From Diplodia intermedia (taxonomy: Eukaryota; Ascomycota; Dothideomycetes; Botryosphaeriales; Botryosphaeriaceae), in assembly GCA_021495925.1 (NCBI GenBank), contig JAKEKT010000165.1, forward strand, positions 1 through 38,061: a stretch of DNA of 38,061 bases. The letters are read 5' to 3'. A program made the position numbers and the translations under genes. A model generated the notes under the pieces. That model saw nothing but the letters and a program-made list of their open reading frames with translations. It was not told where the DNA came from and did no database searches. Shown in pieces: positions 1-11,110 of the stretch; position 1 is the stretch's first letter, and every line of letters begins with the position of its first letter.

Positions 1-119
1 ACAGTCGAACAAGTACCGGCCTTTTGCGTGTGCACACTACCAGGGCAACAGCCCACCATCAAGAGTTGTACTCGTAGTAGTAGCAGAGCATCCCTACTCC
101 ATCCATCAATCCCCTCTCC

Positions 120-1497
120 TCACACCTTGACCCTGTTCGTGACCTCGACGAAAGCTTCCCACTGCTTCAGCGCCTCGCCGCTCTCAATCGCCCAGCGTGC
201 TCTCCTGACGCCCTCCTTCCAGCGACAGCCACCGGGACCCCTCTCGGTGACGACCTTGCCGTCGTCGCCGGGGCCCATGTTGCTCTCGTCCGCCTCGCAG
301 ACGCCGGCGACGACGAACAGCGCGGCCGTGTTGATCAGGACGAAGTGCAGGATGGGGTTGTCGGGCGGCAGCTCGTTGCGGAGCAGCTTCATCAAGACCT
401 CGGCGTTCTCGTGGGCCTCCTTGCCGGGGCTGACGTCGGCGAGGGCGTGGCGGGGCAGGCCGAAGTGCTCGGGGGCGACCTCGAAGTGGTCGACGGCGAC
501 GAGGGAGCGGGGCGGGGCGTCGTCGTCGTCGGACGTGGTGTAGTCCTCGTCGGCCTCGTCCTTGGGCCCGCGGAAGTCCGGGTTGGGGCGCTCCCTGAGC
601 ATCCAGCAGCTGCTGGGCCCCGCGCAGCTCAGCTCGTCCAGGTCCTCGTTGCCGCAGATGACGAGCGCCTTGCGCGCGCCGGCCAGCTTGAGCACCTCGG
701 CGAAGACGGGGCCCACGTCGCGCCGGGCCACGCCGATGACGCGCGCCTCGATCAGCGCTTCGACCGGGTTGGTCAGCGGGCCCAGCAGGTTGAAGATTGT
801 GCGCCAGCCCAGCTCCTTGCGGATGGGCGCGACGTATTTCATGGCCGGGTGGAAGATGGGGGCGAAGAGGAAGGCGTAGTTGGTGCTGCCGTAGATCTCT
901 TCGAGCGTCGTGGGAGTGACGGCGCTGATGACCGGGGCGCGCGGCTGGGTGCTGTCGAGCAGGTCGGCGGAGCCGGACTTGGAGGTCGAGGAGCGGTTGC
1001 CATGCTTGCTGAGGCGGAGCAGCGACGAGGCCAGGATGGACGAGGTTGTGCTGACGTTGTATGTGTTGTGCGAGTCGCCGCCGGTCCCTACGATATCACA
1101 CTGCGGAGGGCGAGTCAGCGGGAGGTTCTCTTCAGAAGTCAAGCTGCACTGCTCGCAGTAGCAATTGGGCATACCATACCAGCCCACCGCGGTAGCTTCC
1201 TTCTTTCCGCACGTTCTTCTTCAGGACCTCGCGCAGGGCTTTCTTGTCGACCTGGGCGGCGGCGTCGCGCATTGCGCCGGCGCACTTGAACAAGACGTCG
1301 GCTTTGCGGTCATACTCCTTGAAGTGCAGGGCGGTCAGGAGGGCGCCGGTCTGTACGGGAGAAAGGCTGTTGGTGAAGATTTGCGAAATGGCCAGGGCAA
1401 TCTCGTTGGCGGTGATTGGCGGGGCGTCGGGCACTGGCAGGTCGGGCCAGAGCCGCTTGAGCAGCGGAGTGATGGAGATTTTGCCGTCCTGGGCCAT
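120..1497 (-). CDS. TRP4: Anthranilate phosphoribosyltransferase (tryptophan biosynthesis)
   Basis: This enzyme transfers phosphoribosyl from PRPP to anthranilate, the second step after chorismate in tryptophan synthesis, in the cytosol. I model two exons on the minus strand, 1497-1180 and 1100-120. The 79-nt intron (1179-1101) begins GTATGG, ends CCGCAG and lies in phase 0. The product is 432 residues, in the range expected for fungal members. The N-terminal helical domain starts MAQDGKISITPLLKRLWPDL. The PRPP-binding motif DIVGTGGDSHNTYNVSTTSS begins at about residue 108, directly after the splice. A KHGNR motif, GSADLL, the family GPLTNP signature and DLDELS follow. An acidic stretch (DEADEDYTTSDDDD) is an insertion in the C-terminal half. 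The start has a good context (GCCATGG). MAK21 diverges from it across 259 bp. Assignment is by recalled motifs. Confidence 0.93.
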
Positions 1498-1756
1498 GGC
1501 TGTCTGGGGCGTTCTCAGGCGGGAGAGAGCAGAGCAATTGGGTCGTAGAGTGGGAGCTTTGGTGCCGGAACAATATGACTGTTCGGCGGAATTGGGCGGG
1601 GCAGCAGGCGGAGAGGCAGCTGTGGATCCACCATCCCTGCAACCGCCGATCGCCGACGTCTTGGCACGAGTTTTTTCGAGAAACCCGCGTCGCGACTTCT
1701 GACCGCGCGCATAGCAGGGACCCGAGAGGCCCAGCTGCAAAATTCCGTCTCTCGCC
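1498..1756. promoter_or_regulatory. Shared divergent promoter of TRP4 and MAK21
   Basis: This 259-bp gap separates the two start codons of oppositely oriented genes, so it must hold both core promoters and both 5' leaders. Two ATTGG pentamers (1537-1541 and 1591-1595) are CCAAT boxes when read toward TRP4, about 40 and 95 bases before its ATG. I see no TATA box. I also see no exact TGACTCA site of the amino-acid starvation regulator; the nearest is TGACTG at about 1576. That the gap is regulatory follows from gene arrangement; the roles of the individual motifs are inference. Confidence 0.5.
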
Positions 1757-4700
1757 ATGGGAAAGAAGCGCACCGCCTCCGAGTCGCGCCACGGCGCCGA
1801 AAAGCCCTTCCAAAAGCACGACAAGGCCCCGAATCACTCCAAGGACAACCGCCATGCTGCCCGCGCTCCCAAGCCTGCGCCGGCCAGCAAGAAGAGCTCG
1901 CTGGTGAGCATTGCGACTATTTGACGTATTCTACCCTGCTGACTTACATGCGCAGACGTTCGAGCCTCGTCCCGACTGGCATGCTGCCGAGCTTCCTCCC
2001 ATCGCTATCCCCGACAACTTCAACCCTCCGCCGCGCTATGTTCTCGACGGTGTCCGCCAATATGCCGAATCGCTGCTCGAGACCGAGAACAAGACATACG
2101 CAGATAGCAATATGTCCGCCGACTCGTCTCACAAGTTCTTGTCCACCATCATGGCCTCGGGTACTCTGGAGGACAAGGTTTCGGCTTTGACCCTGTTGAT
2201 CCAGGAATCACCGCTGCACACCATGAAGGCTTTTGAGAACCTGCTAGGACTGGGCAAGAAGAAGAGCAGGAACCAGGCACTCCTCGCCTTGGGTGCGCTC
2301 AAGGATTTGCTAGGCCAAGGCGTGGTGCTGCCGCCCGATAGGAAACTGCGCTCCTTCAACCAGCAACCCGCCGTGCTTGCTGGCTTCTCCGGGCCCAACG
2401 CAAACTGGGAGGCGGGCCAGCGCTTACCCCCGGGCATCGAGAATGCCCACTTGATCTCCTGGGCATATGAAGATTGGCTGAAGCGCTCTTACTTTGAGAT
2501 GCTGAGGATTCTCGAGGGCTGGTGCAACGATGAAGTCGAGTACTCGAGGAGCCGTGCCATCACCTTCGTCTACGAGCTCTTGAAAGAGAAGCCTGAGCAA
2601 GAGGAAAACTTGCTGAGGTTGCTCATCAACAAGCTGGGAGACAACGAGAAGAAGATTTCCTCTCGTGCCTCGTACCTGCTTCTCCAGCTTCAGAATTCGC
2701 ACCCGGTCATGAAGGGCATCATCATCAGCGCCATCGAATCCGAATGCCTCTTCCGCCCCAACCAAAGCCCTCACGCCAAATACTACGCCATCATCACCCT
2801 GAACCAGACGATCCTGAGTGCAAAGGACCCAGACGTCGCGAGCAAGCTTCTGGAAATCTACTTTGCGCTGTTTTTGAGCCTGTTGAAGGCTGGACAGAAG
2901 TCGGAAGTGAAAGACAACAAGCTCCAGGGAGGTGGCGGCCAGGCCGGCAAGAAGGCGAAACAGAAGGCCAAGGCGAAAGAAAAGGAGCAGGAAAAGGCCA
3001 TAGATGCTGCATCAGAGCTGAACGAAAAGCTCATTGCCGGCGTCTTGACCGGTGTAAACCGTGCCTTCCCCTACGCCAAGACCGACGATGTCTCTTTCGA
3101 AAAGCAGCTCGACACCATCTTCCGCGTCACCCATTCGTCCAACTTCAACACCGCCATCCAAGCTTTGTTGCTGATCCAGCAAATCTCGGCAACCAAACAC
3201 TACTCGACCGACAGGTTCTACCGGACACTATACGAATCCGTGCTGGATCCCCGCCTCCTGCACTCTTCGAAACAAGTCATGTACCTCAACCTCCTGTACA
3301 GATCCCTCAAGGCCGACGTCAGCATCAAGCGCGTCAAGGCCTTCGTCAAGCGCCTGCTGCAGGTCATCAGCCTGCACGAGCCGCCCTTCGTCTGCGGCGT
3401 GCTCTACCTCATCTACGAGCTCACCAAGACGTTCCCCAGCATCAAGACCATGCTCGAGACGCCCGAGCTCGACGACGACGACGAAGAAGAGCATTTCGTC
3501 GACGCGCCCGAAGAGGGGAGCAACGAAGCCCCAACCACGCCCGCATTCGCAACCAAACCGTCGACCACCTCGTCCACGGGCGGCGGCCCGCACTACGACG
3601 GCCGCAAGCGCGACCCGGACCACGCCCACGCCGACCTCAGCTGCCTCTGGGACCTCACGCCGCTGCGACTGCACTTCCACCCCAGCGTGTCGCTCTTCGC
3701 GTCGCGCCTGCTGTACACGGCCGTCGACGGCGCCGAGATGCCGCCCAAGCCGGACCCGACCCTGCACTCGCTCGCGCACTTCCTCGACCGCTTCGCGTAC
3801 CGCAACGCGCGCCAGCAGCAGAAGAGTTCTTCCCACGGCGTCTCCATCATGCAGCCCATGGCGGGCAGCGCGACCAAGAGCGATCTGCTCGTGCGCGCGG
3901 GCGGCGACGCGGCGCGCGCGGAGCTCCCGCTCAACTCGGAGGCGTTTTGGCGCAGGGCCGTCGGGGATGTCCCCGCGGACGAGGTGTTTTTCCATCGGTA
4001 CTTTGAGAGGAGCGGGGTCGCGGCGAAGAAGGGCAAGGGGAAGAAGGATAAGAAGAAGGAGGACGGGGGGGCGGGGAGCGCGGACGAAGAGGATGCGGCA
4101 GAGGCGGAGATTTGGAAGGCGTTGGTCGGGAGTCGCCCGGATGTGGCGGGGCCGGATGAGGAGGACGATGAGGATTTGGAGGAGTTGGGGGAGTTGATGG
4201 GGAGTGATTTGGAGGATCTGGACGATGGTGATGATGGGGAGAGTGAGAGTGATGGGGATGGGGATGGGGATGGTGGCGTTGTCATTGCCGATGCGCCGGA
4301 TTGGGACGACGAAGATGTGGAAGAGGGAGACGAGGAAGACGAGGAAGAAGAAGACGAGGAGATGGCGGATGTTGTTGCGCCCGTGGTCGGGGAGCAGAAG
4401 AAGTCGAAGAAGCAATCGAAGGCCAAAGAAGAAGATGAGGAGGCCAGCGACGTCGGCGGCTTCGACTTCGACGACGGCGATGAGGCTGCGTTTGTGGGCA
4501 GCGACGAGGAGCTGGAGCTGCCGAGCGACTTCGACTGGGAGGACGCGGAGGATGACGAGGAGGCGGAGGCGGAGGTGGAGAAGCAGCAGCAGCAGCCGAA
4601 GAAGGGCAAGAAGGGAGGCAAGAAGGCGGCGGCGGCGGCGGCAGAAGAGGCCGGAGAGGCAGACGACAAAGATAAGAGAGGGAAGAAGAGGAGGAAGCTT

Positions 4701-4772
4701 AAGCACTTGCCGACCTTTGCGAGCGTGGAGGATTATGCGAAGTTGTTGGGGGATGATAGCGATGGGTATTAG
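1757..4772 (+). CDS. MAK21: Mak21/Noc1-like ribosome biogenesis factor (CBF/Mak21 domain)
   Basis: In yeast, Mak21/Noc1 pairs with Noc2 in the nucleolus and is needed for maturation and transport of 60S pre-ribosomes. The model has two exons, 1757-1903 and 1956-4772. The 52-nt intron carries a CTGAC branch point at 1939-1943 and a CGCAG acceptor, phase 0. The product is 987 residues, close to yeast Mak21. Exon 1 encodes a basic 49-residue N-terminus (MGKKRTASESRHGAEKPFQK). HEAT-like helical sequence follows, then a Lys/Glu-rich charged segment at about 345-375. The CBF/Mak21 domain spans about residues 430-640 and includes RVKAFVKRLLQVISLHEPPF and the LWDLTPLRLHFHPSVSLFAS signature. The tail (about 760-987) is very acidic with short Lys blocks, typical of nucleolar factors. 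A GATGGG hexamer repeat near 4250-4275 encodes a DGDGDG run. The start context is CGCCATGG. Confidence 0.92.
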
Positions 4773-6004
4773 AGAGCGGGAGGGAAAAAGCTCGTCTATG
4801 ATAAAAAAGGGGATATGGGATTCACTATGGAAGGCGGCGTTTTCTTTTAGACATTTTTATTCATTGTTTGTGGTCGTGGAGTGAATGGCAAGGAAGTTGA
4901 GGTAGCGTGGTTCTGTTCGCTGCTGAGATGGGGTGGGTTGTCGTTCGGATACCTGAGTGAGCTCGTGTGTATGGAGAATAGAAGGGGAAGCTTTAGTCTC
5001 GTCTGATCCCGAAACGTTCTTCTGAAGGCAGTATGTTTTTTTTTTTTTCATTGTGCGGAGATGGAATTGGTATATACTATCTGCGTCGTGACTATTCCTT
5101 CCCTACCAACGAAAGCAAGACGCGAAGAAAAGGACGGGGGGGATTTGAGAGGCCTCTTCCGTGGACAGATGGAGTTTTCAGACTGTGCATCTGCATCCGG
5201 ACATAGGCTTCGATTGCCTGCGCATGAGTAGGATGCAAAATATCTCCGCAAGATAAATCGGCGAGGCGAAGCTCAATCGTTGATGCGCCCGCTATCGCTA
5301 TAAGGGTGGCCCGAGGCTGGGTACTTGCGGGGCTCTTATCGGTACTTGGAGGATGCAGACGCGCACGGCACATGGAGCTGTAGAGCTGAGGCTAGTCATT
5401 GTTCTTGCATAGCACGGTGAAGTAGAATTAGGGTGTTCGCTAGAGTCACGGTTTGGGGGCGATAAGGCCGGAGAGACTAGCCGGGGTAGGGTGCAGGATA
5501 GGTATACCGCATTGGGACAGCGATTGGCCTGCGGTGTCGGGGGCCTTGGAGATGGGACGGAGCGGAGCGGGGGGCGAGGGCTCAGCCGCATCAAGGCGAG
5601 GGTTGGGCCGAGCAGCGGGAGGGGGAGGGGGAGTGGGAGGCGGGAACAGATGGACTGTTTCAGCGGTTGGGCGGAAAAACGAGGCCGGGTTTGCAATGCC
5701 GTTTCGGGGAGAATATTGACGATATCGCCATTGCCGTGGTCGGGCGTGGGGAACTTCAGCCGACCGACGGCATAAAAGGCAACGGCGCGTCCACCTGTCG
5801 CTGCTCCATCGTCGTTCTCCCCTCGCCCGAAGCGCCAGCAGCAACAGGACCAGCGCCAGCACCAGCACCAGCAGCCGACGGCACAAAGCAGGCCGAAGAC
5901 GCGTGAATTGTGACATCGGCGGGCTTTGCAGCGACCCGATCTCGCGCCGACCGGCTTTAAAGTGTGGGGCTCTCGACCCTCGCCTCAGTCACCGCGGGGT
6001 GCCA
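4773..6004. other. Intergenic region: MAK21 3' end and upstream region of the dehydrogenase gene
   Basis: I find no convincing gene here. The left end should hold the MAK21 3' UTR; a T-run lies at about 5037-5048. A G-rich block at 5617-5637 has four G-runs of three or more with loops of 1-3 bases, so it fits the G-quadruplex pattern on the plus strand. The right 250 bp is the probable promoter and leader of the next gene. Short open frames on the minus strand between 5298 and 5916 look like the complement of this purine-rich DNA: they have no recognisable domains and are Pro/Arg/Leu-rich. Confidence 0.6.
5771..5779 (+). promoter_or_regulatory. TATA-like box upstream of the dehydrogenase gene
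   Basis: The sequence CATAAAAGG lies about 230 bases before the first ATG of the dehydrogenase (6005). It is the only clear TATA-like element in the preceding few hundred bases. The distance to the ATG allows a 5' leader of usual fungal length. Assignment rests on motif and position only. Confidence 0.3.
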
Positions 6005-8465
6005 ATGACCACAGCAGCACCACGGAATCTCTCCATTGCTATTCGCTCCTCGACGCCAGCCCTCAAGGCTCCATTGGCCTCGTCCTCGCTCCTCCGCCGC
6101 CTGCACCACTCCCACGCCGGCAGCACCCCCGCCACCGCCCGCCCCTCCATCCCACGCACTCCCGCCGCATTCATCCGGCCCAGCTTCTTCCACTCCACTT
6201 CCGCCACCCTCTCCAAGACGGCGCCCAAGATGGCCAAGCCCAAGGCTCTTCTGTTGGGCGACATTGACCAGTAAGTGTCTCAGCAGGGAGCGCGCCCCTG
6301 CAGTCACCCGCATGAACCTGCATGTGTGGCTGCATAATAGCCGGTCCCTGCTCGTGCCACTGCATTCTTGTATGTACTGACCGCATCCGTCCTCAGCGCC
6401 AAGGCCACCTGGGAAGGCCTCTCAGACATTGCGGACCTGGTGCGGCCCACGGCGAAGAACCGCGCCGAGTTTATCGACGAGTGCAAGGCTGGCAAGCTCG
6501 ATGGCGTTGTTGCCGCCTACAGGACGTTTGGCAGCGTCGCCATCACCGGCCTGGTTGACGAGGAGCTGGTGAAGGCTCTGCCCGAGAGCTTGAAATTCCT
6601 TGCCCACAACGGTGAGTTTTGACCTGTGCATTCTGTCAGTGCAGAGCTGACGGCAGTCAAGGTGCTGGATATGACCAGGTCGATGTTCACGCGTGCAAGG
6701 CCCGCGGCATCCAGGTCTCCAACGTGCCGTCAATTCCCGACGACGCAACGGCCGATGTCAACATGTTCCTGATCCTCGGCGCCCTGCGTGGCTTCAACAC
6801 GTCGATGCTGGCGCTGCGCGCTGGCCAGTGGCGTGGCAACCCGCCGCCACCGCTTGGCCACGACCCCGAGGGCAAGGTGCTGGGCATCCTGGGAATGGGT
6901 GGCATCGGCCGCAACCTCAAGAAGAAGGCCGAGGTGTTTGGCATGTCCGTCATCTACCACAACCGCCGCAAGCTCAGCGACGAGCAGTCCGGCGGTGCCG
7001 AGTACGTGAGCTTCGACGATCTGCTCGCAAGAAGCGACGTCCTCAGCCTGAACCTGCCTCTCAACGTAAGTCGGCATTCCCTCTGCATCCGCTTCACTCG
7101 CCTTCGTCCCGTCTGTTGCCCCTTTCTCTCCTGGATCGTCCGGCTCCCCTTCGCTCTGTTTCGCCGCTCGCTCGCTTCTCTGCTCTTCCTCGCTCGCTTG
7201 CCGTTTTCGGCTATCTCGCCCAAAGCCTCTCTCGGGGGCAGGATTTGGAGAAAGATATCCGAGACTTCTCCCCTTCCTTCCTTCCAGGCCCTCCGCCTTC
7301 CCCTGACCCTTCCCTGCTCGCCCGCGGCTTCCAGAACACCTGATGCTGCTGTCACACGCTCCCGATCACCCCCGAAATGTGCAATCTACTGCCACTTACT
7401 CACACAACATCACTCCCCCATCACATTCTACACAGCCACAGGAGGAGATTGCGCTGTCTCTCGCCTCTGCTCTGGGAGCAGGAGAGTGCCGTCACCACCC
7501 AAAATACACCCTCATCCCTTCCCTGTCCAAATATATACTTCCCAATCTTCCGGGACAGGCCGGCACGGCCGCAGAACAGCGTGATTAACATATTTCGTTC
7601 GTCATATTATTAGAAAAACACACGCCACATCATCTCGGAGCCGCAATTCGCCAAGATGAAGAAGGGCGTCATCATCGTCAACACGGCACGCGGCGCCGTC
7701 ATGGACGAGGCGGCGCTGGTGGCAGCGCTCGAGAGCGGGCAGGTCGCGTCGGCCGGCCTGGACGTCTACGAGGAGGAGCCCAAGGTGCACCCGGGCCTGG
7801 TCGCGAACCCGCACGTCATGCTCGTGCCGCACATGGGCACGTGGACCGTCGAGGTATGGTTTAACCTTTGCTTTGTCTGATATACCCCAAACTCCCTTTA
7901 TCACTCCCCCCATCCCCGATCGGCATTCTGGAATATTGTTTCTGCTTTCTGGAAGGCGTGCCCACTCTTGTGTTTCGCTGCCCTGAGGGGGAAGAGAGAG
8001 GCACGAGCGCGGCGGGCGCCAAACAGCGCTTCGTGACGAGGCTCTCGCAACGGTCGCGTATCGTCGCCTTTCGGACGTAGCGAAAGGGGGGGCGAAACGG
8101 CTGTCGTTGGTGTGTTCGTTCGCTCGCATCGCCTCGCTCGCTCGCTCGGTTTCTCGCCTCTTCCCTCCCCCCTTGACGAGAAAGGAGGGAGGACGGGAAC
8201 ACCGAACCGGAGACCCCGACACCCCACCCCACCTTCTAGAAGTAAAGAGGGATCGCCACGGCTGCCCACGTGCTTTGGACGAATGTTCCTTCCGACGATC
8301 GTCGTTTTTTATTTTGGCGGATGCGGCAACGGATTGGCTGACGATCTCATTACCTTTACACAGACCCAAACCAAGATGGAAGAGTGGACGATCGGGAACG
8401 TGCGCGCCGCGATCGAGAAGGGCAGGGTGAACAGCATCGTGCCGGAGCAGGAGGACATGCTGTAA
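6005..8465 (+). CDS. D-isomer-specific 2-hydroxyacid dehydrogenase (D-mandelate dehydrogenase-like)
   Basis: It probably interconverts a 2-oxoacid and a D-2-hydroxyacid using NAD(P)H. Exons are 6005-6270, 6397-6611, 6662-7065, 7614-7853 and 8364-8465; phases agree and give 408 residues. The nucleotide-binding motif GILGMGGIG is at 235-243. The expected catalytic residues are Arg321 (NTARG), Glu350 (YEEEP) and His368 (PHMGTW); the Arg-Glu spacing of 29 matches the family. The first 75 residues are rich in Ser, Arg and Ala with almost no acidic residues (LLRRLHHSHAG, FFHSTSATLSK), which suggests a mitochondrial presequence. Met76 (MAKPKALLLGDID) starts the catalytic domain and would give a 333-residue cytosolic form. 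Introns 3 and 4 are 548 and 510 nt, against 126 and 50 nt for introns 1 and 2. The substrate cannot be told from sequence; the resemblance to fungal D-mandelate dehydrogenase is from memory. Confidence 0.9.
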
Positions 8466-9291
8466 AGAAAGGGAAAGAAGAAAAAAATTTCAAAGCAATC
8501 TTCGGGGAAGAAGGGGGGGAAATTTTCGAGACTCGGGTTTTCCGGGCCCCTGTTTCCGTCATAGCCACCATCTCTTCTTCTTCTCCCCGTTCGCGTTCTC
8601 CGGGGGAGAAGTGTAGTCGGGGTGTGTGGATGGAGGTGGCGGACGGACCCTTGGCTGAAGACTTGGGTCCTCTGGCTGGCGCGAGCGCTTCGAGCAATCC
8701 GTCCGTCGCTCGCTCTTGTTTTCCTTGCATCGGCCGCTTTTTTCTAGAAATTATAGAAGCTAGAGGATTAACAGAGAGAGAGGGAGCGCGCAAAGCAGTG
8801 CATATCATGATCACGGCCGTAGAACATTCTTGATTTTTTGTTTTTTTGTTTTTTGCAGATCCATTTTGCGGAGCCGCTCGCTCGCTCGCTCGCTCGTGTT
8901 TTGCATGTCCGTCCGTCCCCATCTCCCTCCTGCTTTCATGCCCGCATATGATCGATTAATATCGATTTGCAGCCCGTACCATTTTTTTTTTCTTTCTTTC
9001 GATGCCCCCTCGTGCTATGATTGTATGAACAACAATCAGCACAACCTACCTACCCATCCTCAACGACCAATTGCCCTAATCACGCAATCAAACGCTTTTC
9101 CTTTCCACCCACCCACCTACCCACATCCGTGCTTGCTTCATATCGTTCGGACTGTGTTACGGACGGGAAGAGTGCGCAACAGAACTCCACATACCCACGC
9201 TCTGTCTGTCTGTCTGGCCTTTTTTTTTTTCACTTCTTACCGCGGCTGCCGCGCGCTATACGCCGTCGACTATACATTTGGGGGGAGGGGA

Positions 9292-9309
9292 GACGGACGG
9301 ACGGACGGT
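9292..9309. repeat. ACGG tetranucleotide microsatellite
   Basis: About four copies of ACGG/GACG in tandem, preceded by a G-rich run. A second tract with the same unit lies at 9566-9587. Confidence 0.8.
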
Positions 9310-9565
9310 CCTACATCCTGCCCCTACCTCACCTCCCGACAGACCAGCGTTCATGCTTGATGAGAGACGGACTGTTTGATTGGTTTGCCCACTAACTAAC
9401 ACCGGCAATGGGCGCTTGTTGTTTACGTCATAAGTAACATGGAAGTAACATAGACTCTTGTTTTGTCTTCTCCTCTCCAAGTGCTGCCTGTCTGCCTGCC
9501 TGTTGCTTGTTGCCTTTTTTGGCCCCCTGCCATCACCCAATCATCCCCTTCCCTTCGTTTGGTTG

Positions 9566-9587
9566 GGACGGACGGACGGACGGACGA
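9566..9587. repeat. GGAC tetranucleotide microsatellite
   Basis: About five tandem GGAC units. It has the same unit as the tract near 9300, so the two may have arisen by slippage in one composition-biased region. Confidence 0.8.
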
Positions 9588-9804
9588 ATCTGATAGTAAT
9601 TTGTTAGAAGAAAAAAAAAATTGAACTATGATGATGATGCTGCTGCTGGTGCTGCTGCTGATGTTGTCGTTATTTGCCATGACTGTGCTGTATTGATGAG
9701 TATGGCAATAACGACAACCGGTAAATGACAACAACAACGACAATAACATGTAATTGCGCCGCATCTCCTCCCCCGAACCCAATAACGGTTGGGTACCAAC
9801 GTAC

Positions 9805-9834
9805 CAACAACAACAACAACAACAACAACAACAA
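9805..9834. repeat. CAA trinucleotide microsatellite
   Basis: Ten perfect CAA units. In one frame they read as a Gln run within a 75-codon open frame (9754-9981) that also holds the Ser run encoded at 9931-9960. I do not regard that frame as a gene. Confidence 0.9.
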
Positions 9835-9930
9835 ATGCAAGGCAACAATGCAAATGCAGGTCATGCGGGTCGGCTATCGGCCGAGGCGCCGGCCTGGCCT
9901 CCGGTTCCCGCAGTTAGCGCTTACGCGATT

Positions 9931-9953
9931 AGCAGCAGCAGCAGCAGCAGCAG
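9931..9953. repeat. AGC trinucleotide microsatellite
   Basis: Nearly eight perfect AGC units followed by three AGT/AGC variants. It lies about 100 bp from the CAA tract. Confidence 0.9.
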
Positions 9954-11110
9954 TAGTAGCAAATCTAGACTCTCTTCGTAATGTGCGATGGCCAGGTACC
10001 CGCCGTCCGTAGAGCGGGGGCTGGCTAGCGGGCGCTAAGGGAGAAATGAGCGAGCGAGCGAGAGAGGGGGAGGGGAGGGGAGGGAGAGTAATGGGCATGG
10101 GTAGTGAGTGGGTTGGCATGGGTGGTGGGCATTGAGAAAATGGGGCCCGAACGAAGCAATGGAACGGTGATGATGATGATGACGGGCATACGCGCGCTTT
10201 GGACAGGCGAGAGAGCGGACGGACGAGCGAACGAACGAGGGGAGATTGCGAATAACCCAGGAATAAACCAACAGGTGGGGAGGGAAAGCAACAGGGTTGG
10301 GGGACGACGGGGGCAAGGGTAGGGGAAAATAATGGTAGGGGGCGGTAGGAAGACGACGATGGAGGAGAAGGGCATTGGCAGGGGCCCGATGGGTAGGGGG
10401 GCAAGGAAGGTAGAGGTAAGTGTTTGTTGCTATGGGTTGCGGTGGTGGTGTGTGTGTGGTGGTGGTGGGTGTGCGTGGGCCCTCCCCAATGGCTGCCCAA
10501 TCATTTACCTTCCAATTATATCTGTTCGCAATATCATGCCCACACAAGGCAATAATGCCACTGCCCTGCCCTGCTTCTCCACTGCCCACTCTATCTCTTT
10601 CTTACACGCCTCCGTCACCCCGCTTAGCACGTGGCTCTGGTGAAATTTGAAGGGCGGGAGGTGGTGTAGTAGTCCTGCATGATATGATGTGCAGTGTATA
10701 GAGCTATATGTTAATGAAGGCACGCGGCACGCGCGCGCGTGCGCGTGTGGAGAACGCGCTTCCGCGACGTGGCGAGACGAATGGGACAAAGGATTTCAAT
10801 ACCGGCCCGCTTCCGCTACTTAATTTGGCGAGAATGGGAAATGCAAGATCGTAACGGGGTGGACAGGTGCGAAAAGTGGTCTGGGTGTCCAACGGGTTTT
10901 TATTGGGTTGCCTTAATGCAAATCAACAACAAAGCAAAAAAGAACGTGGACAGAACATATGACTTCATCGCATGGGAAACCGGTGCAGAAAAGAGGGGGA
11001 ACCAGCGAAAGACGCTGCTTCATTCATGCTGTGGAGGTTTAAATTGCGCCCGTGTTGGCTGATCGCCAAATCTTCAGTCATCCACATTGGCGCCTAGACT
11101 CACCATCAAC

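Larger units (their letters stand above)
8466..11110. other. Gene-poor region rich in simple repeats, downstream of the dehydrogenase
   Basis: No gene could be supported in 2.6 kb. The sequence is dominated by pyrimidine- or purine-biased stretches and short tandem repeats, some listed separately. These include CTCG units at about 8875-8896, ACGG units at about 9292-9309 and 9566-9587, and a GAT/GCT tract at about 9628-9662. A G-rich block at 10066-10084 fits the G-quadruplex pattern. Alternating CG/TG at about 10727-10747 could favour Z-DNA. The part nearest 8466 should include the dehydrogenase 3' UTR. Open frames here give homopolymeric or Pro/His/Thr-rich products and look like repeat artefacts. 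Confidence 0.6.

Noticed and set aside
3228..4706. 492-codon minus-strand frame inside MAK21
   Set aside because: It is the complement of the acidic GAN-rich tail and the CBF domain; it gives a Leu/Arg-rich product with no domain.
9754..9981. 75-codon frame with Gln and Ser runs
   Set aside because: The runs come from CAA and AGC microsatellites; other frames give Asn or Ala runs equally well, and no splice context or domain supports a gene.
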